Part shown: piece after piece, positions 56,221 to 64,000 of the stretch
Position numbering within the stretch: position 1 is the first letter of the stretch
Layout of the letters: the number at the start of each line of letters is the position of its first letter
Source: Haemophilus paracuniculus
GTDB lineage: Bacteria; Pseudomonadota; Gammaproteobacteria; Enterobacterales; Pasteurellaceae
Direction: 5' to 3'
DNA: 64,000 nucleotides
NCBI RefSeq assembly: GCF_002015115.1
Contig: NZ_MUYA01000008.1
Location: forward strand, 136,650 to 200,649
Made by a program: the position numbers and the translations under genes
Notes under the pieces: model-generated
The model's input: only the letters and a program-made list of their open reading frames with translations
The model's database searches: none
Told to the model about the DNA's origin: nothing

Positions 56221-56224
56221 ATAC

Positions 56225-56403
56225 CCCGTCATTTTGCGTTGAGCGGTTGCGTAAAATTTCAAGGGCGATTTGTACTGTTTGAGCCTACGCAGTAGGCGAG
56301 TTTACAAATCGACCGTAGAAATTAGCAACAAGCGAAACAAAAGCAAAATGCTCGGGGTGTGCTTTCTTTTGCTACTTTTCTTTGCACAAGCAAAGAAAAG
56401 TAG
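56225..56403. repeat. dispersed structured repeat family C, copy C3 (inverted)
   Basis: A 179-bp copy in the opposite orientation to C1 and C2. Begins CCCCGTCATTTTGCGTTG, has GATTTGTA...TACAAATC enclosing GCCTAC-GCA-GTAGGC, and ends with hairpin CTACTTTTCTTTG-CACAAG-CAAAGAAAAGTAG. Confidence 0.9.
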
Positions 56404-56484
56404 ATCTATAAGCGGTAGGATTTTTGAAAATTCCACAAAATCCATCCCCTTGCATTCAACGATAAAGAATAATAAGGAACAATA

Positions 56485-56781
56485 ATGACTGAAAAAACCG
56501 TAAACTTACAAGATCTTCCACAAGCAAAATTAAAAGACCTACTCGAATTTCCGTGCAACTTCACCTTTAAAGTGGTGGGTTCAAACCGCCCTGATTTGGT
56601 GGATGATGTGGTGGTGGTTACCCAAAAATATGCCAAAGGCGACTACAACCCACGCGAGCAAAAAAGCTCGAAAGGCACTTACAATTCCGTCTCTATCGAC
56701 ATCGTGGCGGAAAATATCGAGCAAGTCGAAACCCTCTATACCGAACTTGCCAAAATTGATGGCGTGAGAATGGTGTTGTAA
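56485..56781 (+). CDS. ybeD: YbeD (DUF493 family protein)
   Basis: Small ACT-like fold protein of 98 residues, unknown role, nearly always encoded before lipB. Core: [40 protein letters not shown] and IDGVRMVL at the end. ATG after AAGGAACAAT. Separated from dacA by 412 bp of repeats A4 and C3, whereas these genes are close neighbours in E. coli. Confidence 0.94.
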   Translation: MTEKTVNLQDLPQAKLKDLLEFPCNFTFKVVGSNRPDLVDDVVVVTQKYAKGDYNPREQKSSKGTYNSVSIDIVAENIEQVETLYTELAKIDGVRMVL

Positions 56782-56800
56782 ACAAGTTGAGGATAAATCT

Positions 56801-57460
56801 ATGACCCCAACCCTGATTATTCGCCAACTTGGTGTGCGAGATTATTTGGAAACGTGGCAGGAAATGCAGGCGTTTACTGATAATCGCACCGCCGAGACCC
56901 CCGATGAGATTTGGCTGGTGCAGCACCCTGCGGTGTTTACGCAGGGGCAGGCGGGCAAGGCGGAACATTTGCTGAATCCGACCGCTATCCCTGTGGTGCA
57001 GTCCGATCGTGGCGGGCAGATTACCTATCACGGACTGGGGCAGCAGATTATGTATGTGCTGATCGACATCAAACGCCATAAGGCGAATGGCAATGATCTG
57101 AATGTGCGAGAGCTGGTGACCGCCCTCGAACAATGCGTCGTGAAAACCCTTGCCGATTATAGGATTGAAGCCTATCCGAAGCCTGACGCCCCAGGGGTTT
57201 ATATCAATGAGAAAAAAATCTGCTCGCTCGGGTTGCGGATTCGCAAAGGCTGTTCCTTTCACGGTTTGGCGTTGAACGTCAAAATGGATTTATCGCCGTT
57301 CCGCAATATCAACCCGTGCGGTTACGCAGGGTTGGAAATGTGTCAGTTGGCGGATTTTATCGAGCCAAATCAAGCGGAATGCGACCTCGTTTCGCCGAAA
57401 TTGATCGCACACTTTACCCAAATTGTCGGTTATAATGCCGAGCAAATCATTAACAAATAG
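56801..57460 (+). CDS. lipB: octanoyltransferase LipB
   Basis: Transfers octanoate from ACP to lipoyl domains, 219 residues. Motifs: [36 protein letters not shown] (RGG-x-TYHGPGQ-type), [20 protein letters not shown] with catalytic Lys, [21 protein letters not shown] with catalytic Cys. Twenty bases after ybeD and 8 before lipA. Confidence 0.96.
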   Translation: MTPTLIIRQLGVRDYLETWQEMQAFTDNRTAETPDEIWLVQHPAVFTQGQAGKAEHLLNPTAIPVVQSDRGGQITYHGLGQQIMYVLIDIKRHKANGNDLNVRELVTALEQCVVKTLADYRIEAYPKPDAPGVYINEKKICSLGLRIRKGCSFHGLALNVKMDLSPFRNINPCGYAGLEMCQLADFIEPNQAECDLVSPKLIAHFTQIVGYNAEQIINK

Positions 57461-57467
57461 GTAACAA

Positions 57468-58430
57468 ATGGCAGAACCTTTCAAAATGGAACGTGGCGTC
57501 AAATATCGTGATGCCGCCAAAACCTCAATTATCCCTGTAAAAAATATCGATCCCAATCAGGAAATTTTGAAAAAGCCTGAATGGATGAAAATCAAATTGC
57601 CCGCGAGTTCGGCAAAAATCGAAAGTATCAAAAACGGAATGAGACGACACGGCTTGCACTCTGTGTGCGAGGAAGCCTCTTGCCCGAATTTGCACGAATG
57701 TTTTAACCACGGCACCGCCACTTTTATGATTTTAGGGGCGATCTGCACCCGCCGCTGCCCGTTCTGCGATGTGGCTCACGGCAAGCCGTTACCGCCTGAC
57801 CCAGACGAGCCACGCAAATTAGCGGAAACCATTCAAGATATGAAATTGAAATATGTGGTGATCACTTCGGTGGATCGTGATGATTTGCCTGACCGTGGGG
57901 CGGAGCATTTTGCCGAGTGCGTGCGTGAAATCCGAGCGTTAAATCCGAATATCAAAATCGAAATTCTCGTGCCAGATTTCCGCGGACGCATTGAGCAAGC
58001 GTTAGAAAAATTGCGTGAAAATCCGCCTGATGTGTTTAACCACAACCTCGAAAACGTGCCACGCCTCTACCGTGAAATTCGCCCAGGGGCGGATTATCAC
58101 TGGTCGCTGAAATTGCTCAAAGATTTCAAGGCGATGTTCCCAGAGATTCCAACCAAATCGGGGATTATGGTCGGCTTGGGCGAGACCAACGAGGAAATTT
58201 TGGAAGTGATGCAAGATTTACGTGATCACGGCGTAACAATGCTGACCCTCGGGCAGTATCTGCAACCGAGCCGCCACCATTTGCCTGTCGCTCGCTATGT
58301 GCCACCAGAGGAATTTGATATGTTCCGTGATAAGGCTCACGAAATGGGCTTCGAGCACGCAGCTTGCGGCCCGTTCGTCCGTTCTTCTTACCACGCCGAC
58401 TTGCAAGCAAGCGGTGGCTTAGTGAAATAA
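57468..58430 (+). CDS. lipA: lipoyl synthase LipA
   Basis: Radical SAM enzyme of 320 residues inserting two sulfurs into octanoyl groups. Auxiliary cluster motif [12 protein letters not shown], radical SAM motif [10 protein letters not shown], then [13 protein letters not shown] and the C-terminal [10 protein letters not shown], whose Ser ligates the auxiliary cluster. Acts after LipB in the same pathway. Confidence 0.97.
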   Translation: MAEPFKMERGVKYRDAAKTSIIPVKNIDPNQEILKKPEWMKIKLPASSAKIESIKNGMRRHGLHSVCEEASCPNLHECFNHGTATFMILGAICTRRCPFCDVAHGKPLPPDPDEPRKLAETIQDMKLKYVVITSVDRDDLPDRGAEHFAECVREIRALNPNIKIEILVPDFRGRIEQALEKLRENPPDVFNHNLENVPRLYREIRPGADYHWSLKLLKDFKAMFPEIPTKSGIMVGLGETNEEILEVMQDLRDHGVTMLTLGQYLQPSRHHLPVARYVPPEEFDMFRDKAHEMGFEHAACGPFVRSSYHADLQASGGLVK

Positions 58431-58436
58431 TTTTGA

Positions 58437-58469
58437 GAATCCTACCCCTTGCGGTGGGATTTTTTTTAA
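58437..58469 (+). terminator. lipA terminator made of variant uptake signals
   Basis: AATCCTACC-CCTTGC-GGTGGGATT followed by TTTTTT; both arms are the CAAGGGGTGGGATT-type variant. Confidence 0.75.
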
Positions 58470-58496
58470 CCCTTTAAATTGAAAGAGGAAAGTCAA

Positions 58497-59792
58497 ATGA
58501 TTACACGCCGAGAATTGATGTTAATCGGGGCTGGGGCGGCGATTGCCGTGAGCCTGCCAGCGTGGGCGGTTGGTTCAGCCACTGCCGAACGAGCCACGGC
58601 AATCACGCAGGTGTTTGAGGACGGCATTCGCCTCACGGCGGTGGCGATTGAGTTTAACGCCGAAGTGAATGCCTTGCAGTTTGCCAAAAGTGATTTTAGG
58701 GTGGAAGGTCGCACCATTACTGACTTGTTCGTCAGCCAATCGGCGAGCTTGACCCCTGCGGAAAGCGGTCGTTTTGTGATTTTATCCCTTTCAGCGGATG
58801 AGCCGAATTTGTCCCTTTCCAGCGAAATTCCAATGGCAAATGCGACCGTCAAACAGCAAAAACCGAATGAAAAGGGCAAGGGCAAACCTTGGGTGGCGGG
58901 GGATAAACCTGCGACCAACCTCGTGTTTGCCACCCCCACCGCACAGGTGCAAGTGAATGGCAAAACGTTGGAAACCTCGGTAGTGAATAATCTGATTGTG
59001 GACGATTTCCAACAGCTTACTTTTGACGACCCTCGCACAGGCAAAACCTTGCGTTACAATCTCTATGTGCCTAAAAATCAAAGCCAGCCGTTGCCGTTGG
59101 TGCTGTTTATGCACGATGCAGGTGTAACCAGCGAATATCATCGAGCCACCCTAATGCAAGGCTTGGGGGCGGTGATTTGGGCTGACCCTGCGGAACAGGC
59201 GAAACGCCCTTGTTTTGTGCTTGCCCCACAATATGATGAAATCATTGTGGACGACAAATCGCAAGCCTCGCCGATGTTGGACACCACCATTCATTTGATT
59301 GAGGAATTGACTAAAAAATACCCAATCGACACCAGCCGCCTTTACGCCACGGGGCAGTCGGGTGGCTGTATGATGTCGATTGCGATGAATATCAAATATC
59401 CTGATCTGTTTGCCGCAAGTTATTTGGTGGCAGGGCAGTGGTCGCCGGATTTGGTCGCACCGTTGGCGAAGAAAAAGCTGTGGATTATGGTTTCAATGGA
59501 CGACTTGGGGGCGTTCCCTGGGGAAAACCGCATTACCGAGCGATTGGAAAAAGAGGGGGCGAAAATTAGCCGAGCGATCTGGAACGGCACTTGGGACAGC
59601 GAGCAATATCGCTTTGCCTACGACAAAATCCGATCTGAACAAAGCCCAATTAACTACACCGTATTCGATAAAGAAACGGTATTTCTGCCCACTTCCGACC
59701 GCAAAGGGGCGAGTGGACACCGCAATACTTGGCGAATCGCCTACTCAATCGAACCGATTCGAGAGTGGTTGTTCGAGCAATCTAAGGGTTAG
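58497..59792 (+). CDS. exported alpha/beta-hydrolase with EstA-like N-terminal domain
   Basis: Predicted secreted esterase of about 431 residues, substrate unknown. Signal region MITRRELMLIGAGAAIAVSL with RR suggests Tat or Sec export. Residues about 30-185 form an Ig-like domain as in EstA-type esterases; the catalytic domain begins LRYNLYVPKNQSQPLPLVLF. Nucleophile Ser is in ATGQSGGCMMSIAMN (GxSxG) and the likely His is in GASGHRNTWRIAY. ATG at 58497 follows AGAGGAAAG. Sits alone between lipA and the atp operon. Confidence 0.78.
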   Translation: MITRRELMLIGAGAAIAVSLPAWAVGSATAERATAITQVFEDGIRLTAVAIEFNAEVNALQFAKSDFRVEGRTITDLFVSQSASLTPAESGRFVILSLSADEPNLSLSSEIPMANATVKQQKPNEKGKGKPWVAGDKPATNLVFATPTAQVQVNGKTLETSVVNNLIVDDFQQLTFDDPRTGKTLRYNLYVPKNQSQPLPLVLFMHDAGVTSEYHRATLMQGLGAVIWADPAEQAKRPCFVLAPQYDEIIVDDKSQASPMLDTTIHLIEELTKKYPIDTSRLYATGQSGGCMMSIAMNIKYPDLFAASYLVAGQWSPDLVAPLAKKKLWIMVSMDDLGAFPGENRITERLEKEGAKISRAIWNGTWDSEQYRFAYDKIRSEQSPINYTVFDKETVFLPTSDRKGASGHRNTWRIAYSIEPIREWLFEQSKG

Positions 59793-59845
59793 TGCAAGCG
59801 GTGGCTTTCGCAAAAATTTTGCAAAATTGACAAAATTGTAAGCAA

Positions 59846-59899
59846 ATAGTCAGGATCGAGATCAAAAAAATCAAATCGCCTGACTGTTTTTGTTTTTTG
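59846..59899 (+). terminator. terminator after the esterase
   Basis: AGTCAGG (59848-59854) pairs with CCTGACT (59879-59885) over a 24-nt AT-rich loop, then GTTTTTGTTTTTT. Confidence 0.6.
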
Positions 59900-59987
59900 G
59901 GTTTTTACATTTGCTTGAAAAATGTGATTTTTTTCACGTTTTTATAACAAAGTTGCGATCTAATGCCGTTTTTTATGGCGTGATTAG

Positions 59988-60016
59988 TTTAAAAGTCAAG
60001 ATTTGTAAGGTATAAT
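59988..60016 (+). promoter_or_regulatory. candidate atp operon promoter
   Basis: TATAAT at 60011-60016 with TTTAAA 17 bp upstream (59988-59993), 55 bp before atpI. Confidence 0.45.
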
Positions 60017-60071
60017 TCGCCCCAATTTTTGTTGGTTTTACAGTGGAAATTCCACATTTTTTACGGGGATT

Positions 60072-60470
60072 ATGATGTCTGCTGTAATCAATAAAGCAAA
60101 ACAGCAATATCGTTACGCATTACGGTTAGAAATGATTTTTCTCGTGTTGCTGGCGTGTGTGGGTTTTGTCTGGCAATGGCAAATTGCACTTTCTCTTTGG
60201 TTGGGAAGTTTGGCGAGTTTTTTGCCCCATTGCTTGTTTACATATTGGATTTTCTTTCGACAATCTGCAAAAAATCAGTCGAAAATGACCGCTTTTTATC
60301 GGGCGGAAGGGCTGAAATGGCTTTTGACGATTGGGCTGATTGTGGCGATTTTTAAAGGTGTGCCGCAGCTTCATTTTATCGCTTTTTTCGTGGGCTACTT
60401 TTTTGCGTTATTGTTGAATATTACGTTGCCGATCTTTTTGCAAGCCAAAAATCGTGCAAGGGATAATTAA
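60072..60470 (+). CDS. atpI: ATP synthase protein I (AtpI)
   Basis: Membrane protein of 132 residues with four helices that helps c-ring assembly. It shows the gammaproteobacterial AtpI pattern: basic N-terminus (MMSAVINKAKQQYRYALRLE), WQIALSLWLGSLASFLPHCL, and F-rich C-terminal helix. First gene of atpIBEFHA. Two adjacent ATG codons at the start; either may be used. Confidence 0.9.
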   Translation: MMSAVINKAKQQYRYALRLEMIFLVLLACVGFVWQWQIALSLWLGSLASFLPHCLFTYWIFFRQSAKNQSKMTAFYRAEGLKWLLTIGLIVAIFKGVPQLHFIAFFVGYFFALLLNITLPIFLQAKNRARDN

Positions 60471-60496
60471 AATTTCTTTTAAATTCAAAAGGATAG

Positions 60497-61288
<792 letters not shown>

Positions 61289-61324
61289 GCAAACATCGCT
61301 TTCAATCAGTTTTGTGAACGAAAG

Positions 61325-61385
61325 CAAAGGTGCAAGCGGTCGGTTTGGCGAAAATTTTTGCGAATCTCACCGCTTGTATTTGAGA
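61325..61385. repeat. inverted uptake signals in the atpB-atpE gap
   Basis: GCAAGCGGTCGG and a second core CACCGCTTGT face each other about 30 bp apart around GGCGAAAATTTTTGCGAA. The 156-bp gap holds no gene. Weak hairpin without a good T run. Confidence 0.5.
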
Positions 61386-61432
61386 TTTAACCTTTTTTAT
61401 CAACCTAGCCTTTGGCTAATCCTTCAACCTAA

Positions 61433-61699
<267 letters not shown>

Positions 61700-61759
61700 G
61701 TCGGGCTTTCGTTTTAATCGTTATTCAATGAATAACTTAACCGACTTTGAGGAGGCGTT

Positions 61760-62230
61760 GTGAATTTAAATGCAACACTAATTGGTCAGCTGATTGCGTT
61801 CGCCCTATTTGTGGCGTTCTGTATGAAATATGTCTGGCCACCGCTGATTAAGGCGATTGAAGATCGTCAGAAAAGCATTGCAGACGCTTTGGCGAGTGCT
61901 GAAAAAGCAAAACAGGAACAAGCGGACACGAAAGCATTGGTTGAGCAAGAGCTTGCCAAAGCGAAAGAGGAAGCACAAAAAATCATTGATTTGGCAACTA
62001 AACGCCGTAATGAGATTTTGGATTCTGTTCAAGCGGAAGCGGAAGCAGAAAGAGCGAGAATTATTGAGCAAGGTTATGCCGAAGTGGAAAGTGAGCGTAA
62101 ACGTGTTCAAGAAGAATTGCGTCAAAAAGTGGCAGCATTGGCAGTGGCTGGTGCTGAGAAAATTGTGGGTCGTTCTGTCGATGCAGCGGCAAACAATGAC
62201 ATTATTGATAAGCTAGTTGCAGAACTATAA
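61760..62230 (+). CDS. atpF: F0 ATP synthase subunit b
   Basis: Peripheral stalk subunit of 156 residues: one N-terminal helix ([21 protein letters not shown]) and a long charged helix ([20 protein letters not shown] and onward). GTG start after GAGGAGGC. Confidence 0.96.
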   Translation: MNLNATLIGQLIAFALFVAFCMKYVWPPLIKAIEDRQKSIADALASAEKAKQEQADTKALVEQELAKAKEEAQKIIDLATKRRNEILDSVQAEAEAERARIIEQGYAEVESERKRVQEELRQKVAALAVAGAEKIVGRSVDAAANNDIIDKLVAEL

Positions 62231-62243
62231 TAAGGTGGGGCAG

Positions 62244-62777
62244 ATGTCAGAACTAAGTACAGTAGCTCGCCCCTACGCTAAAGCAGCTTTTGATTTTGCT
62301 TTAGAACAGCGTCAGTTGGATAAATGGCAGGCGATGTTGCAATTCTCGGCGTTAGTGGCAGAGAATGAGCAAGTGGCTGATTACATCAGTTCCAGCCTTG
62401 CTTCAACACAAATTGCGGATACTTTTGTCGGCATTTGTGGCGATCAACTTGATGAATATGGGCAAAATTTCATTCGTATAATGGCTGAAAATAAACGCTT
62501 AGCGGCGTTACCTTCGGTGTTAGAAGCCTTTCTTGAATTGCGTGCCGATCACGAAGCCGTGAAAGAGGTGGAAGTGATTTCAGCACAAGAATTAAGTGAA
62601 GCACAACAAACCAAAATCGCCACTGCGATGGAAAAGCGACTTAATTGCAAAGTGCGTATTGTGTCCAAAATTGACAGTAGCCTCTTGGCTGGCGTGATGA
62701 TTCGCTATGATGATACTGTGATTGACGGCAGTAGCCGTGGACAGCTAAACCGTTTGGCAACTGAGTTGAGCTTGTAA
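62244..62777 (+). CDS. atpH: F1 ATP synthase subunit delta
   Basis: Stalk-linking subunit of 177 residues. [18 protein letters not shown] at the start and the C-terminal [20 protein letters not shown] with [10 protein letters not shown] are typical. The ATG at 62244 gives the family N-terminus and follows AAGGTGGGG. Confidence 0.95.
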   Translation: MSELSTVARPYAKAAFDFALEQRQLDKWQAMLQFSALVAENEQVADYISSSLASTQIADTFVGICGDQLDEYGQNFIRIMAENKRLAALPSVLEAFLELRADHEAVKEVEVISAQELSEAQQTKIATAMEKRLNCKVRIVSKIDSSLLAGVMIRYDDTVIDGSSRGQLNRLATELSL

Positions 62778-62790
62778 GAGGAATAAGAAA

Positions 62791-64000
62791 ATGCAACTAA
62801 ATTCAACAGAAATTAGTGAATTGATTAAAAAACGTATTGCCCAGTTTAATGTGGTGAGCGAAGCTCAAAGCACAGGGACAATCGTTTCGGTAAGCGACGG
62901 GGTTATTCGTATCCACGGCTTATCCGATGTAATGCAAGGGGAAATGATTGCATTACCAGGCAATCGTTATGCGATTGCGTTGAACTTAGAAAGAGATTCA
63001 GTCGGTGCGGTAGTAATGGGGCCTTACGCAGATTTAGCGGAAGGTATGGAAGTGAAATGCACAGGGCGTATTCTTGAAGTGCCAGTGGGCCGTGGCTTGT
63101 TAGGTCGTGTGGTGAACACCCTCGGTCAGCCAATTGACGGCAAAGGCGAAATCCAAAACGATGGCTTCTCGCCAGTGGAAGTGATCGCCCCTGGTGTTAT
63201 CGACCGTCAATCGGTGGATCAACCTGTTCAAACAGGTTATAAAGCGGTGGACTCAATGGTGCCAATCGGTCGTGGTCAGCGTGAGTTGATTATCGGCGAC
63301 CGTCAAACAGGTAAAACAGCACTTGCGATCGACGCGATCATCAACCAACGTGATTCAGGCATCAAATGTATCTATGTGGCGATCGGTCAGAAAGCCTCAA
63401 CCATTTCAAACGTAGTGCGTAAATTAGAAGAACACGGTGCGTTACAAAATACGATCGTGGTGGTGGCGTCAGCGTCAGAATCGGCGGCGTTACAATACCT
63501 TGCCCCTTATGCAGGTTGTGCAATGGGCGAATATTTCCGTGATCGTGGTGAAGATGCGTTAATCGTTTACGATGATTTATCCAAACAAGCGGTGGCTTAC
63601 CGTCAAATTTCATTACTTTTACGCCGTCCACCAGGTCGTGAAGCCTTCCCTGGTGATGTGTTCTATCTACACTCACGCTTACTTGAACGTGCTTCTCGTG
63701 TAAATGCCGACTATGTTGAGCGTTTCACCAAAGGTGCGGTGAAAGGTCAAACAGGTTCTTTGACCGCGTTACCGATCATCGAAACCCAAGCGGGCGATGT
63801 TTCGGCGTTCGTTCCAACCAACGTAATCTCGATTACCGACGGTCAGATCTTCTTAGAATCAGGCTTGTTCAATGCGGGTATTCGCCCTGCGGTAAACCCA
63901 GGTATCTCGGTTTCTCGTGTGGGTGGTGCGGCACAAACTAAGGTTGTAAAGAAAATGTCGGGTGGTATCCGTACCGCATTGGCACAATACCGTGAATTAG
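62791..64000 (+). CDS. atpA: F1 ATP synthase subunit alpha (3' end cut by window edge)
   Basis: Regulatory nucleotide-binding subunit. 403 codons are present and the frame runs off the right edge; the full protein is about 513 residues. [20 protein letters not shown], Walker [16 protein letters not shown] (about 169-183), [10 protein letters not shown] and [11 protein letters not shown] are intact, and [14 protein letters not shown] carries the catalytic Arg finger region. AAGAGGAATAAG precedes the ATG, 13 bp after atpH. Confidence 0.97.
   Translation, partial: MQLNSTEISELIKKRIAQFNVVSEAQSTGTIVSVSDGVIRIHGLSDVMQGEMIALPGNRYAIALNLERDSVGAVVMGPYADLAEGMEVKCTGRILEVPVGRGLLGRVVNTLGQPIDGKGEIQNDGFSPVEVIAPGVIDRQSVDQPVQTGYKAVDSMVPIGRGQRELIIGDRQTGKTALAIDAIINQRDSGIKCIYVAIGQKASTISNVVRKLEEHGALQNTIVVVASASESAALQYLAPYAGCAMGEYFRDRGEDALIVYDDLSKQAVAYRQISLLLRRPPGREAFPGDVFYLHSRLLERASRVNADYVERFTKGAVKGQTGSLTALPIIETQAGDVSAFVPTNVISITDGQIFLESGLFNAGIRPAVNPGISVSRVGGAAQTKVVKKMSGGIRTALAQYREL

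Overview
The window is a chromosomal segment of a member of the Pasteurellaceae. The evidence is gene content and order (napFDAGHBC, yjjI-yjjW, vapXD, anmK/murQ, the yiaJ/yiaKLMNO-lyxK cluster, mutY-yggX-mltC, the rsfS-to-lipA cell-wall operon) and the very high density of the 9-mer ACAAGCGGT and its complement. That 9-mer is the core of the Apl-type DNA uptake signal sequence used by Actinobacillus pleuropneumoniae, Mannheimia and relatives. The Haemophilus influenzae type core (AAGTGCGGT) is not prominent. I cannot name the species.

Layout. 1-8.7 kb: partial putP, mioC, then a leftward cluster for uptake and use of 2,3-diketo-L-gulonate-type sugar acids (yiaK, yiaL, TRAP transporter yiaMNO, lyxK) with its divergent IclR regulator yiaJ. 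8.67-9.06 kb: a GATC-rich, DnaA-box-containing gap next to mnmG that I interpret as the replication origin oriC. 9-17 kb: mnmG, rsmG, anmK, the vapXD toxin-antitoxin pair, murQ, murJ, rpsT. 17-25.9 kb: glmS and a DeoR regulator, ychJ, an amino-acid ABC transporter, mscL, trkH-hemG. 26-28.4 kb: a DUF937/OmpA-like envelope protein and a compact candidate type I toxin-antitoxin unit. 28.4-37.7 kb: hslVU, yjjI-yjjW, eptA, an LPS-kinase-like gene, sfsA, a VOC protein and a PIN/Phd toxin-antitoxin pair. 37.9-43.2 kb: mutY-yggX-mltC, tRNA-Phe and tRNA-Asn, two small lipoproteins, ffh. 43.3-49.7 kb: periplasmic nitrate reductase operon napFDAGHBC. 50.1-58.4 kb: rsfS-rlmH-mrdA-rodA-rlpA-dacA-ybeD-lipB-lipA, covering ribosome silencing, elongation and septation peptidoglycan enzymes, and lipoate synthesis. 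58.5-59.8 kb: an exported esterase. 60-64 kb: atpIBEFHA of the F-type ATP synthase, cut by the window edge inside atpA.

Most genes are ordinary housekeeping genes. The unusual material is between genes. Three families of dispersed, multi-hairpin repeats (here called A, B and C) occur in at least nine places, several of them between genes of one operon (hslV/hslU, napA/napG, ABC permease/ATPase, dacA/ybeD). Within each family the hairpin stems differ in sequence between copies but stay self-complementary, so structure appears to be conserved rather than sequence. A 12-bp poly-T tract fills the spacer between a consensus -35 and a -10 upstream of two small lipoproteins, which looks like a phase-variable promoter. 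At 28.1-28.4 kb a 23-codon hydrophobic ORF has its own promoter and terminator and faces an opposing promoter/terminator pair, the layout of a type I toxin with an antisense RNA. Apl-type uptake sequences occur as inverted pairs that serve as terminators, and a recurrent variant (CAAGGGGTGGGATTTT) appears at least a dozen times.

All calls come from reading the sequence and recalled family knowledge. No database search, folding or alignment program was run.
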